The position numbers and the translations under genes were made by a program. Below, piece after piece: positions 46,704 to 56,009 of a DNA stretch of 64,000 bases. This stretch comes from Sipunculus nudus (Eukaryota; Annelida; Sipuncula; Golfingiida; Sipunculidae). The stretch spans positions 39,871,558-39,935,557 of the forward strand of contig CM049310.1 in NCBI GenBank assembly GCA_026874595.1. The letters run 5' to 3'. The notes beneath the pieces were generated by a model, which ran no database searches, was not told the DNA's origin, and was given only the letters and a program-made list of their open reading frames with translations. How positions within the stretch are numbered: position 1 is the first letter of the stretch; every line of letters begins with the position of its first letter.

Positions 46704-48133
46704 ATTATTATTATCATCATCAGTTCACAGTTCATTAGATATTTGACAGTATCCGACAGTTAACTATGATAAAATCGCATTTTCTCTTATTGACCGTGTT
46801 ATGTTATATTTTCTGTATTTTAAAATATTTTGAATAATTGATCCATTTATTTAGTCTATCACATTTTTATTATTAGTGCTTAATAGTATTATTATTTTTA
46901 GTTTATTACAAGAACAAAAAACATTTTAAGCTAAGTAGAACAATCAATCAGCATAATGTCTATCAGTTATTTGATTACTATTTGTTTCATCCCGTTTGTT
47001 ATATTTGTAAATATATCTTTATTGTTTTGTAAACGAAAGCAAGCCACATAAGCCTTTGTTTATACACTTACATTCGTTTAAAATCTTGGGCCATTAACCT
47101 TTTAGTCGGGTGGAAAATAGGTATTCGGTTCTACTATAGTCTGTTTCATCCCCTCATGTCCATCTGTTTTTTTATAAAGAAAATTTTGTATCAGTTATAT
47201 TATAAGGGGGAAATAGTAATTTATAGGATAGAAGAATAAAGGGGATTTTTTAACAAGGTAAAAAATAAATAACGTACACATTATTTAAAGAATAGGATTA
47301 TTTTAAAATATGATCAGGATCAGTTGCTGTTTGGATGATGTCAAACATTATAAAAATTATCACCAGATAAAATAAAGACGGATACTTATCCAGGGACACT
47401 TCTGACCTCTCAGGCCGTGTAAAGAGTCTTAAAAGTTTTTTAACATAAACTGGAGATTTATTGTAAAATTCTTAACTGCAAAACTAGGCTGTCATTTCCA
47501 TATGCCGTTTTCTAGGAAATTATTGAAAAATATAAACTTGTCAGAAAATTATCTCCCAAAATATGTGGACACAAATTGGTGGAACAGGGTATAATAGAAC
47601 CACTATTGGCTTTAAAGATATGGTCGGATGTCAATGAAAGTATGTTAATAGATGGGTGGGTTATGGAGTCATTAAATGATTTGATGTAAATGCCCTAAAA
47701 TGCATCCAGCTTAAAGAATGATGGTGACTGGTGAAGAGATTTAAACTTTGTCAGATCATGGAGGAAAGTAACTGTAAATTATAACCTTCCGGAGTCAATT
47801 ATGAAAATTGCACACTTGACACATATATATCCAAATACATTGCATTGTGTTTTTCTAAAAGTTAATATGACAAAAAATACAGGTGGACAGGGGTTGATGG
47901 AAACCGCATTCATTTGAAATTACAATATGTACAGTGCCTTAATTATTATGCAACAAGTTAAGAATTAACCTTACCCGCAGTCCTCCAATGTAACTCAAGG
48001 TTTTCAGTCCGCCACCCGCCAAAACCAAGTTCTCAAACGGAAATGGATATTCAGCGACCTCTTTCGGGATAGTGAAAGTCCTGTCAGGGAGTGTCGTGGA
48101 CGGCTCAATATTACTGCTATAGCGACTGCCCAT
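34798..48133 (-). CDS. Gene B: EF-hand patatin-like protein lacking the catalytic serine, complete, 12 exons
   Basis: Exons on the minus strand: 48133-47975, 46419-46272, 45033-44897, 43769-43634, 42756-42661, 42256-42153, 41699-41623, 40810-40654, 40049-39960, 36836-36675, 35689-35594, 34887-34798. The sum is 1452 nt, giving 483 residues plus TAA, all GT-AG and in frame. It starts MGSRYS (myristoylation pattern), has GGGLK, then FAGAGGGALI where the nucleophile Ser should be (Gly71, codon GGC). VDGS with D212 is retained. EF-hand 1 is degenerate (STGADVQITLEE) and EF-hand 2 canonical (DADGDGQLTFGE). The C terminus is longer and Glu/Asn-rich (KKHPENNGETTENES). The rest of the frame is open, so this looks like a maintained, non-catalytic paralogue and not an old pseudogene. 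A second function is not visible. Confidence 0.9.
35728..35795. repeat. AAT trinucleotide microsatellite
   Basis: An almost pure AAT run interrupted by one AAC, located in intron 10 of gene B 39 nt from the exon 11 acceptor. A leucine-rich frame on the minus strand is an artefact of the repeat. Confidence 0.9.
35941..36518. mobile_element. CpG-rich foldback MITE in gene B intron 10
   Basis: The ends AAGCCCAAAACAGACTAACG and (inverted) AAGCCCAAGACACACTAACG are flanked by TA (35939-35940, 36519-36520). Repeats of ACGCGCGTCACGCG and variants fill both arms (35951-36010 and 36330-36505). CpG density is far above that of the surrounding AT-rich intron. There is no coding capacity. Confidence 0.75.
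36851..39030 (+). repeat. Modular tandem element 2 (head, ~170-bp monomers, tail)
   Basis: The head AAGTGGCCCATGGGCCATGA followed by CGCTCAACT matches the element at 23212. About eleven monomers of around 170 bp follow, each with ATAGGTCACNATGACCTAAT-type sequence, CAGGTTTCCAAGGAGATTTG and GATTCTAGGCCTAACAGATA. The tail GATCGCTATAGCTCAGATGA then CTTACAGTCAGCTGAGCTAA is the same as in element 1. It occupies most of gene B intron 9. Confidence 0.8.
39206..39590. repeat. Foldback element rich in TACGTATGCG
   Basis: The left arm contains TACGTATGCGTATGCAGCTA and the right arm its inverted match CTAGCTGCATACGCAAACGT with further GCATACGCATACG repeats. The arms are about 60-100 bp and surround a 200-bp spacer. 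The element is non-coding and lies in gene B intron 9. Boundaries are approximate. Confidence 0.65.
39960..40049 (-). CDS. Gene B exon 9: first half of EF-hand 2
   Basis: This 90-nt exon encodes KDLEFLFGEDFDIAETFKSM and then DADGDGQ. The loop is completed by LTFGE at the start of exon 10 (36836-36675), giving a canonical calcium loop. The 3.1-kb intron between the two halves carries two large repeat structures (36851-39030 and 39206-39590). Confidence 0.88.
40082..40253. mobile_element. 172-bp MITE with internal CCTCTNNTTACGGGCACC motifs
   Basis: TA-flanked (40080-40081, 40254-40255) with ends CGGTGGAACCTCTCC and, inverted, CTGTAGAACCCCCGAA. The interior repeats GGGCACCT/GGCCACT/GGGAACCTCTC. 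These internal motifs are the same kind as the satellite at 53.2-55.3 kb. It lies in gene B intron 8. Confidence 0.65.
40654..40810 (-). CDS. Gene B exon 8: degenerate EF-hand 1
   Basis: This 157-nt exon has entering helix DAAKSFWTALHGN and loop STGADVQITLEE. Positions 1 and 3 are Ser and Gly in place of Asp and Asn/Asp, so calcium binding at this site is doubtful. Position 5 Asp, position 8 Ile and position 12 Glu remain. The exon begins one base into a codon completed by the last two bases of exon 7 (41699-41623). Confidence 0.88.
40833..40925 (+). mobile_element. Possible pogo/Tigger-type terminal sequence
   Basis: CAGTAATCCCTCGTATATGC followed by CTCGTTAATCCGAATATGG, preceded by TA, resembles the terminal repeat style I know from pogo-like MITEs. 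No clear second end was found, so this may be a one-ended relic. It begins just upstream of gene B exon 8. Confidence 0.35.
42661..42756 (-). CDS. Gene B exon 5: DGS motif
   Basis: This 96-nt exon encodes FHQPVTIENNDGPQYYVDGS followed by ILCRYPLFAFDG. The catalytic-type Asp212 is kept, but the third residue of the motif is Ser where gene A has Gly. Acceptor TTTCCCCAG and donor GTAAAA are present. Retention of Asp in a copy lacking the Ser suggests structural constraint or recent loss. Confidence 0.88.
45125..45860. repeat. Inverted pair of a dispersed repeat
   Basis: 45125-45350 (minus orientation) and 45600-45860 (plus) are copies of the family at 30236-30485 and 58860-59060. Shared features are ACACCAAAATCTAATCGATT, a run of CACAAACACC/GTGTGTGTTTG and CGAATGAACCTG/TTCACAAATGTGCAGTCA. 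They lie in gene B intron 2. Confidence 0.65.
46272..46419 (-). CDS. Gene B exon 2: nucleophile elbow mutated to GAGGG
   Basis: This 148-nt exon reads VLQDIGALKNIKRFAGAGGG followed by ALICLLVAVG. The residue equivalent to S71 of gene A and S72 of gene C is Gly (GGC; one A-to-G change from AGC). Flanking residues, splice sites, length and phase are all conserved, so this is not an alignment artefact. Patatins need this Ser as the nucleophile, so ordinary hydrolase activity is not expected. Confidence 0.9.
46438..46710. repeat. AT, CTT and ATT microsatellite cluster next to gene B exon 2
   Basis: (AT)n occupies about 46440-46497, CTT repeats about 46533-46556 and ATT repeats about 46558-46706. 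The AT run starts only about 20 nt upstream of the exon 2 acceptor. The polyisoleucine/arginine frame here is not a gene. Confidence 0.9.
47975..48133 (-). CDS. Gene B exon 1: start and oxyanion loop
   Basis: This exon has 53 codons and a GTAAGG donor, phase 0. It reads MGSRYSS at the start, later IPKEVAEYPFPFENLVLAGGG and GGGLKTLSYIGGLR. The ATG is the first in the open frame and aligns with those of genes A and C. Its Gly2/Ser6 arrangement keeps the predicted myristoylation signal despite otherwise divergent N-terminal residues. Confidence 0.9.
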
Positions 48134-48199
48134 CTCTCCTTGGCCTTCGTGAAGACAGCTTTCCTATTCTTCTCCTATTTTCCTAAAATCTCTAATGTG

Positions 48200-48780
48200 A
48201 TAAAAGATATATAAATTATTCTGACGGCTATCTCTTTAATGCCATTTTTTGTATGCTGTATATATCTGCTGTGTGTTCTGACAGTTGTCTGTTTAGGTTT
48301 TGCCTGGTATGTCATATGCATCTAAATGTATCTATCATATGTCCTGGTTGGTATCTTTGATATGCTCCCAGAAGGAGTTTCTGTTGTACTTTCTTCAGTG
48401 GTAACAGCAGATATCTCGTGTACGTTTAAGAAGGTATCTCTAAACTTTTTGAAAGGTAGCTGCAATGCGTTCCTGTAGATATATCCTGTACGTTCTGACA
48501 AAGGTCCCGTGTCTGTTCTGGTAGGAATCTCTAAGGTGTTCTGGAAGTTAGCTGCAATGCGTTCCAGTACAGTTTTATCTCGTATGTTCTGGCAAAATCT
48601 CGTGTCTTTACAGGTATCTCTTTATATTCTAGAAGATTTTTCTGGCAGGTATTTCTTATATGTTGTATTTATTACTTTGAAAGAGGTATGCTTGGTATCT
48701 ACCCGGCAGGTATTTCCTTTATTCTGTCAATTACCCATATGTCGGTTATGTTCTTATGTATATCCACTTGAAGGTATCTA
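48200..48780. repeat. Loosely tandem TATCTC/GTTCTG repeat upstream of gene B
   Basis: A roughly 105-bp unit with GCTGCAATGCGTTCC, TATCTCGTATGTTCTG-type and GTATCTCTAA motifs is repeated (clear copies near 48440 and 48545), with weaker copies either side. It starts about 70 bp upstream of the gene B ATG, so the promoter region of gene B overlaps it. Confidence 0.6.
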
Positions 48781-48913
48781 TTGCAAATGAAGTGCATGAA
48801 TACTTTTTGTCATCCAGCAGTTATTCATAAAGCGATAATTATTCATGTTAACATAAAAGCTCTCTTTCAATTAAGTAGTACATCGCCCTCCCCCCCCCCG
48901 TATAGAACAATGT

Positions 48914-48916
<3 letters not shown>

Positions 48917-48978
<62 letters not shown>

Positions 48979-49266
48979 GCGTGGTATTCAAAACGTGGTA
49001 TCGTCCCAGTAAATCAGCCTAAGCAGATATTGCACAACTATACCTGTCCAAGCAACGTGCTGTCCGAAAGGGGTATCTCCCGGTTCCTTGAGGAGTATGT
49101 GTCTATATTCCTTACTGTTGTTAGAACAAACCTATCTTCTTTAGATCAAACGAGCTCGTTTGTTACCAATGAGAGTCTGGTGTACGATGATAACATCCTG
49201 AATCCTGTCATCCAAACAATTCATGGTATTCGCTGGTACGTTTCAAGATACGCTCCATGGGCATGA
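48917..49266 (+). other. AT microsatellite and unassigned 97-codon open stretch
   Basis: (AT)n covers about 48917-48976. The frame running out of it stays open to 49266 and includes SERGISRFLEEYVSIFLTVV. I recognise no domain, and no start codon or splice evidence supports it except the upstream repeat. A coding role is unlikely but the length without stops in this AT-rich context is notable. Confidence 0.3.
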
Positions 49267-49719
49267 AGGCCTCTGTCCGTGTAAACAGGACAATAGGGCA
49301 TTTAAAGGTCGATACCGTAAAGGGGGTGGCTCACAACTGTCGTGCATGACTTGTGTTCCTTCATTCGTTTCAAGAGTCCCCTCTGAAGGTGATTAAATCA
49401 TTATTTATACAATCATCCTGTTCTATTCAGTGAATTTTATTCAACAGGAAGAATGAAATTCAAACTTCGCATTACGTAATAAACACGTACATACAGTATA
49501 TTTAGAATGCCAATGAAGTAAGTCAGACTGGATCATATATCCATCTCACCATTAAACCCTTTGAGGATTGGGGCATACAAAAAAACAGCCGCTAAAGAGG
49601 CTGGAATATTTACCATTTGACCTTTCCAACACCCCGTGTCTAGTACTAATTGAGTCCGTCAGGAAGAGGGCCAGAGCAGCTTTGTGGTTAAGAACTTTGC
49701 CACGGGACGGGAAAAATGT

Positions 49720-49760
49720 AGACAAGCGGTTAAGGCGTTTGGTCTCGAAGCAATATGATG
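49720..49760 (+). other. tRNA-Ser-like 5' half fragment
   Basis: AAGCGGTTAAGGCGTTTGGT followed by CTCGAAGC resembles the A-box, D-arm and anticodon stem of eukaryotic tRNA-Ser. No B box or 3' half follows, so this is not a functional tRNA. It may be the head of a SINE or a chance match. Confidence 0.35.
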
Positions 49761-49821
49761 ATATCTCAAATTAAATTTTATTAATCAACTCTAATTAAAG
49801 AATGGGTTTCTTGATTATCCT

Positions 49822-49888
49822 TATCCCTATAATAATAATAATAATACCAACAACAACAACAATAATAATTAATACTAATAATTATAGT

Positions 49889-49930
<42 letters not shown>
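49822..49930. repeat. AAT/AAC microsatellite
   Basis: Runs of AAT with AAC interruptions cover about 49829-49930. No gene is present in the neighbourhood. Confidence 0.85.
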
Positions 49931-49931
<1 letters not shown>

Positions 49932-50734
49932 GGTAATGCATATCCTTACGTCCATTTATTTAGGATAAAACCCCGTTTGTTGTATGACGATATCCATATG
50001 ATAAGACATATTTAAACTTATGGATAACAAACTTTATGGAAAGGGAGCGAAATTGATTGCATATATGCTCTTTGCAGAACTCTGGTTCGTCAGGTTCGCT
50101 TATAGGGATGCATGTACCTGTTGAATGTGTTTGGAATATTTTGGCGCCCCTTCCTTCCCCACCCACTGTCGGCCCCGCATTATATAAACATGTGGATATA
50201 AAGATATAAACAACCTGTGCTCGCTGGAATCGGCGTTTTCTGGTCTATGGGTTTTTTTTATAAAAGGGTCAAATTAAGGGATTATCTTTAGTAAATTGAC
50301 GTCAGCTATTGGAATAGACCCCTTAAATTTTAAAGTTTCACCCCAGGGTTATATTCGCCCTGATCCTTATTCCTGATCCCTATCCTGATCTTAACAATAT
50401 CCCCTATATGTGTTTCATTATATGGACAGGTCATTTATGGACAGAGGTCAAGGGTCATCATTGGCCGTCAGGTACGTTTTTAAGTGTTTTCCATAAAGCC
50501 TAGTTGACGGGTTCATTTTTTTTCGTTGAATGTGTAGAGCTGCCATTTGTCACGCTGATAGTGTGGTCTACGCAGCATGTGGTGACTTTCCATTTTAAAC
50601 CTAATACTGATGTAGTCGGCATCCTTTACATCAGGATAATCGTTTGAGAAAAGTAAGTTCCTAACCAAGGAGGTACTCCATGCGACGGTCAGTATAAATG
50701 AGCTGTTGCTCTCCTATATGCAATATACATATAC

Positions 50735-50945
50735 ACAGAAGCGAATCCAGGGGAGAGTCCATGGGGTCCGGACACCACCCCCCCCCCCCCTTTCAGCAGC
50801 GCAAGCTTTTTTTAAGTGTTTCAGACCAATTTTTCGGCTTGGACCCCACCTTTTTCTGGAGGTGGAAACCTTTTTTAGGCTTTGTAATTAGTCCTCCTGG
50901 GTTGGACCCCTCATTTCCTAATTCTTGGATCCGCCACTGATACAC
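50735..50945 (+). repeat. Dispersed repeat with CCTCCTGGGTTGGACCCCTC motif
   Basis: This starts AAGCGAATCCAGGGGAGAGT, contains a poly-C tract at 50778-50790, and ends TTCTTGGATCCGCCACTG. Part of it matches the minus strand at about 2540-2760 (GGAGGATTAATAACAAAACC and flanking sequence). It is interspersed and non-coding; the frames inside both copies give similar but meaningless peptides. Confidence 0.6.
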
Positions 50946-53129
50946 CGTGTTGTGCTTGTGTGATTGAAGACACTAAAAACCTAAGGCTTTCAGGTGACTA
51001 ACTATGTGAGCAAGGCACCGCGGGGCTGATTATTAATGCTAATTTTATGTATTTATTTATTTGGGGCTCTTTATATTTCATTTGAAAGAGCACAACGTCA
51101 TGCACTGTCAAGCGGTGACGCGCCTCAGAGAGCCGGAGGTGAAACAAGCAAAGCATCCCACCTCATCATAACCTGACCATGCACAATAAGATGCGGTTAG
51201 TATGACATCATCTGTTGGTACTATTGGACTGTTACATGTGTGAGACCAGTGGTAAAGCTGTATTTACTCTTCAGGTACAATATGAAGTGAAACTGTTCCG
51301 TAGTACCAAAAAGTTTAGTTGAACTCTGTGTATATATAATCGTCTCATATGACATGTTCTATTCAAACATTAAAAAATATTTTAAAAAAGCAAGAAATCA
51401 TTAAAATGTAAACAAAACCTTATCAAGTCAGTAGACCCATAAAGTACCTCTTCCACACGTTCACCACTGGGTGTTTCGGAGCGCCACCGTGCGGCTGTGT
51501 AAGAGACCAAGCCATAAGGTGCAGTTGCCATGTTAGTTGGAAGAGGATATAGATAATAGTTTTTGAGATATCCCGCCGTGTAGATTTTGTTAACTGACAG
51601 GCGTATGGCCGTTCGGTAAGAGAGGCTAGATAGATAGAGCATACTCAAAATCGACCAAGAAAAAAAGAGAAGCATTTATGTGATTTTGAACAAGTTAGCA
51701 TATAAATATGCGTAATTTGTGAATTTCAATATTCTGTGGAGAAGTTTTAGAGCCCAAAACTAGCCCTATAAGATAGAATTGACCCTAGATCAGAATGAAG
51801 GGACAGAAGCATTAGTTTAATTAGATTTGGATAAATAATGATTTTTTAAATTCCTAGTAGAAGCTTAAAAGCCCACACCTTGCCCACCTATCTTTATAAG
51901 ATAAAATAAACAAAAATTAAAATTGGTCAAGACATAAAGAAGAACAAACATTTTTGAAAATTGTTTACGGACGACGGATGGACGGCTCGACGGATACCGG
52001 ACGCCACATCGCCAAGCATACCTCATATGGCTTATATCCGGATTAGCTAAAAATTGAAAAAAAAAAACCTCTATCAGAAGACAAATTCCACGTAAAACCT
52101 GAAAAATCGAACTTAATGGGTTATCTATAATACCTGAGAAACTATCCTTTGAATACATAGCCTCTGCTACAGGCTCGCCACTGGCAACCTCCGCACAGGG
52201 TCCAAATCAATTGAAACGGTGCTAGGCCCCGGCATGCGCTTGTTCACCCGGCACGGTACTTCAGCGGCCTTGACTGACTTTGACCACAGGCGCTTGAATA
52301 ATTGTTAGTACAAATTTTGGCTTAAACAGGTTTCAATCAACTATATAAACCATCCCTACTCTTTTCTAAGCAGTAAACCTGTAAATAATGCCTGCAGTTA
52401 CTTGTTTATATAAATATACACAAGGCTGGCATCTTCATTTGCAACTGGTTTGTATCCATTAATTGGTACTTTCATGGTAGGCCCGCACAGAATTTTTTTT
52501 CACATATATATTAAACAAAAAAATGTACTTAACCGGCTGGCACAGATAATCAGAATGTATTTTTTAATTAAAACAATACATGTATAAATGCAGATTTGAC
52601 ACAAACAGCTTAAATCCTTGTGTAGAACAAAACATAAACCTAACATTTCAAGCACTCGTTCATCAGCATAAGTTGCTTTTAAAACACAGACATAATGACC
52701 AGGCCATATGTATCATGACCATAAACAATATTAATTACAAACAATATTCAATTACATCCACACAGCAAGAAGCCTGATATATGTTTATGAAATAAACCCC
52801 TCATTACTTTTTACGAGAGTACCGTTCATTGTAATTGCATGAGGCCGCACTCCGTCAAGTGATTTAACACCACAGTGAATTCCTAGTGATATGCACATTC
52901 CGCCGCAACGAACTGAACAATTTATGTCTGCTCATGCTCGCTGACCTCTCTGACTTAACCCATGCACTACTCTTTTCTTCTGACCCGGCTGACATGTCAT
53001 CTTGACTCCCATCGACTCGCATGGATCGAATCTTTATCGAGAGCCAGTAAGACGAAGTAGTTCTCCTTTCAGATTTCTACTTTTGTTGAAAGGTCTCTTA
53101 CAAGGTTTCAAGGTACTCTTGTTGTCAGG
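50946..53129. other. Intergenic, no gene seen
   Basis: Mostly featureless AT-rich sequence. At 51964-52050 there is a GACGGACGACGGATGG-type tail resembling the ends of other dispersed repeats in the window. A minus-strand frame near 51400-51540 has no recognisable domain. Confidence 0.45.
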
Positions 53130-53870
53130 ATGGGGGGGGGGGGGGGGTACTAGGAAACTGCGGCCACGTTATTAGAAGACATCTCTTTATTAAAAATAAA
53201 CTCCTCTATTTTACGGGAATCTCTTTATAACAGGCATATCTATATTACGGACCATTTTTTTTATTATGGACACCTGTCTGTCTGCATTCTGTGGACCTTT
53301 CTATATAACAGGCACCTCTATGTAACGGGTACTACTATATTACGTGTACGTATATATAACAAGCACCTCTACAAAACGGGTACGTCTTTATAACGTGTAC
53401 CACTATAAAACAGACATCTCTGTATAACGAGAACTTCTATATTACGGGCATGCACCTCTATAAAACTGGCACCTCCTTTATCGGGACCTTCTATATTACG
53501 TTCACCTCCATATTACAGGCACCTCTATATAACGGTAACTTCTATATTACGGGTATCTCTATATTACAGGTACCTCTATATAACGAGTACTTTCTTTATT
53601 TCAGGTACCTCTCTGTAATACGCACTTCCATATAATTGGTATTTCTATACTTAGTGTACATCTATATAACAAGGATCTCTGTATAACGGGTACGTCTAAA
53701 GTACGTTGACCTCTATATGAAAGGGACCTATATCTAACGGAAACTTCTATATTACGGGTACCTCCCAAAAATATGCACCTATATATAACGGGTACGTCTT
53801 TATTACGGGTACCTCTATATAACAGGCGTTTATATAACGGGTACTTTCATATTACCGGTACTTCTATTGT
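53130..53870. repeat. Short-period satellite, left block
   Basis: After a poly-G tract at 53131-53147, the sequence consists of diverged repeats of about 17-26 bp built on CCTCTATATAACGGGTAC and TCTATATTACGGGTA. It continues as the right block at 54766-55320 after an interruption. Confidence 0.85.
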
Positions 53871-53871
53871 T

Positions 53872-54765
53872 ACGAAGACAAATTTTTCAGGGGAAAATAC
53901 TGGGCCGATCCAGGATTCGAACCCATGTGGATGGCGTACCAACCGCTTCGCTAGAAAAGCAAGCTTCACTAGCGAGACAGTTCGGTCCGTAACACACCCC
54001 CTCTTAAGAGCGTTCTGCTATCAGAACAAGACTAATTATCCCAGGAGGTACACTTTGGTGAGCTTATTCCCTGGGCCTCAAAGTTTACCGTCACGTTGGA
54101 CGAGCCCCCAAATTGTTGAGGGGAAAACATTTGGCCGATCCGGGATTCGAACCCATAACGGTGGCGCACAAGTCCGGCGTACCAACCGCTTCGCTTTTAT
54201 GTGCACCCCGTAACACACCCCCTCTAAAGAGCGTTCTGCTATCAGAACAGGACTAATTATCCCAGGAGTCACACTTTGGTGAGCTTATTCCCTGGGCTAC
54301 AAAAACTATCACGTTGGACGAGCTCCAATTTTGTTACGAAGACAAATAGTTCAGGGAAAAATTCTGGGCCGATCCGGGATTCGAACTCATAACGGTGGCG
54401 CACAAGTCAGGCGTACCAACCGCTTCGCCAGTAAAGCAAGCTTCACTAGCGAGACAGTTCGGTCCGCTTTTATGTCACCCCGTAACACTCCCCCTCTTGA
54501 GAGCGTTCTGTTATCAGAACAAGACTAACTATCCCAGGAGTCACTTTTTGGTGAGCTAATTCCCTAGGCCACAAAGTTTACCGTCATGCCGGACGAGTCC
54601 CCATTGGTTATGAAGAGAAATCTTTCAGGGGAAAATACTGGGCCGATCCCGGATCGAACCCATAACGGTGGCGAACAAGTCCGGCGTACCAACCGCTTCG
54701 CTAGCAAAGCATGTTTCACTAGGAGACAGTTCGGTCCGCTTTTATGTGCACCCCGTAATACTATT
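53872..54765 (-). mobile_element. Four tandem units carrying a tRNA-derived SINE-like head
   Basis: Units start near 53872, 54113, 54334 and 54607. On the minus strand each carries a B-box-like GGTTCGAATCC (53913-53923, 54143-54153, 54377-54387 with one change, 54650-54660 with a deletion) and an upstream A-box-like TAGCGAAGCGGTTGG (intact in units 1 and 4, altered or truncated in 2 and 3). The A-to-B spacing fits a tRNA. Between units lie GTAACACACCCCCTCTTAAG and GAGCGTTCTGCTATCAGAAC. The array interrupts the satellite. Confidence 0.7.
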
Positions 54766-55320
54766 TAACTGGTTCCTCTATATAACGTGTAACTCTATAT
54801 AACAGGCACCTCTATATAACGGGTACGTCTATATTACGGGTACCTCTATATAAGGGGCTAATCCGCAATTCTATATCACAGACACTTCAAGATTCCTGGT
54901 ACCTCTTTATTACAGGCACCTCTGTATAACAGGCACCTCCATTGAACGGGTCCGTCTATATTTCAGGTACCTCTATATAACAGGCACCTCTATATTACAG
55001 GCCCTTCTAACATAACGGTACTTCTATATTACCGGTACCTCTATGTAACAGGCACCTCTTTTTAACGGGTACGTCTATATTACAGGCACCTCTATATAAT
55101 GGTAACCTCTATATTACAGGCACCTCTATATAACAGACATCTCTATATAATGGGTACTTCTATATTACAGGCACTTCAAGATTTCAGGTATTTCTTTATT
55201 ACAGGCACCTCTATATAACGGGTGTTTGTATATAACAGGTACCGATATATAGCAGGCACCACTGTATAACAAGTAGCTCCATATTACAAGTACCTTTCCA
55301 TATTACCGCCTTTATATAAC
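54766..55320. repeat. Short-period satellite, right block
   Basis: Continuation of the CCTCTATATAACAGGCAC / TCTATATTACAGGCAC repeats seen at 53130-53870. A GT run at about 55328-55346 follows. Confidence 0.85.
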
Positions 55321-55460
55321 CTATTTATGTGTGTGTGTGTGTGTGTCATATTAACCAGAATTTTTTTTTTGTTTCCAGTCTGAGAAATAACATAGACTGC
55401 ACACAGCAAGTTGTAAAAATTAAACTGAAATAACTTGGTTAATATCTTGGGTATACTATA

Positions 55461-55524
<64 letters not shown>
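55461..55524. repeat. AT microsatellite upstream of gene C
   Basis: A (TA)n run of about 60 bp, roughly 490 bp upstream of the gene C start. Confidence 0.9.
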
Positions 55525-55527
<3 letters not shown>

Positions 55528-56009
55528 GAACGCAGTGTGCTTTAGGGTACTTTCTAAGGTATATTACCACAAGGAACTGTAAATAGGTTCACTTTTGTAA
55601 TGGATTCCTAAACACATGGTCACATTTGACTAGTTATGAATGAGACATTATGATATAGTAGAGGAAATGCCATTTATTATGCATCACCTTCACGGGCGGT
55701 TAAACCTAAAACTTCTTGCAATGGGCAAAGTGATTTGTAAACTGCCCCTTCACTCTGCAGCGTATGTATAGTTTACGGGCGAGTGAAAGTTCATCAAGTA
55801 TATAACGTATGTTAACACCAGTGGGTATACTTTCTTGTTCACTGCAGTGCTCGCAGTGCGTCGGCGAAAGCGTGCCAAACAGTGTTTATCTGTTCTTTTT
55901 ACGTAGAACTGATGTGTTTGTGAATGCTGGTAGCAGTCTGAGGGTTGATATTTAAGTACGTTTATACTACAGCTCCGTTTAGAAGCACTGCTGCGTGCCG
56001 GTCAACAAC
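55525..56009 (+). promoter_or_regulatory. Putative promoter/5' UTR region of gene C
   Basis: This is the only non-repetitive sequence between the AT microsatellite and ATG 56010. It includes TTGATATTTAAGTACG (about 55946-55961), which could serve as a TATA-like element 50-60 nt before the start. This is an inference; no transcription start can be read from the sequence. Confidence 0.3.

Noticed and set aside
46520-46735. Polyisoleucine/arginine frame
   Set aside because: Pure translation of ATT and CTT microsatellites.
49720-49760. Functional tRNA-Ser gene
   Set aside because: Only the 5' half is recognisable; no T arm or B box follows.
51382-51675. Minus-strand frame containing MATAPYGLVSYTAARW
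   Set aside because: No domain recognised and the context is repeat-like; it cannot be supported as a gene.
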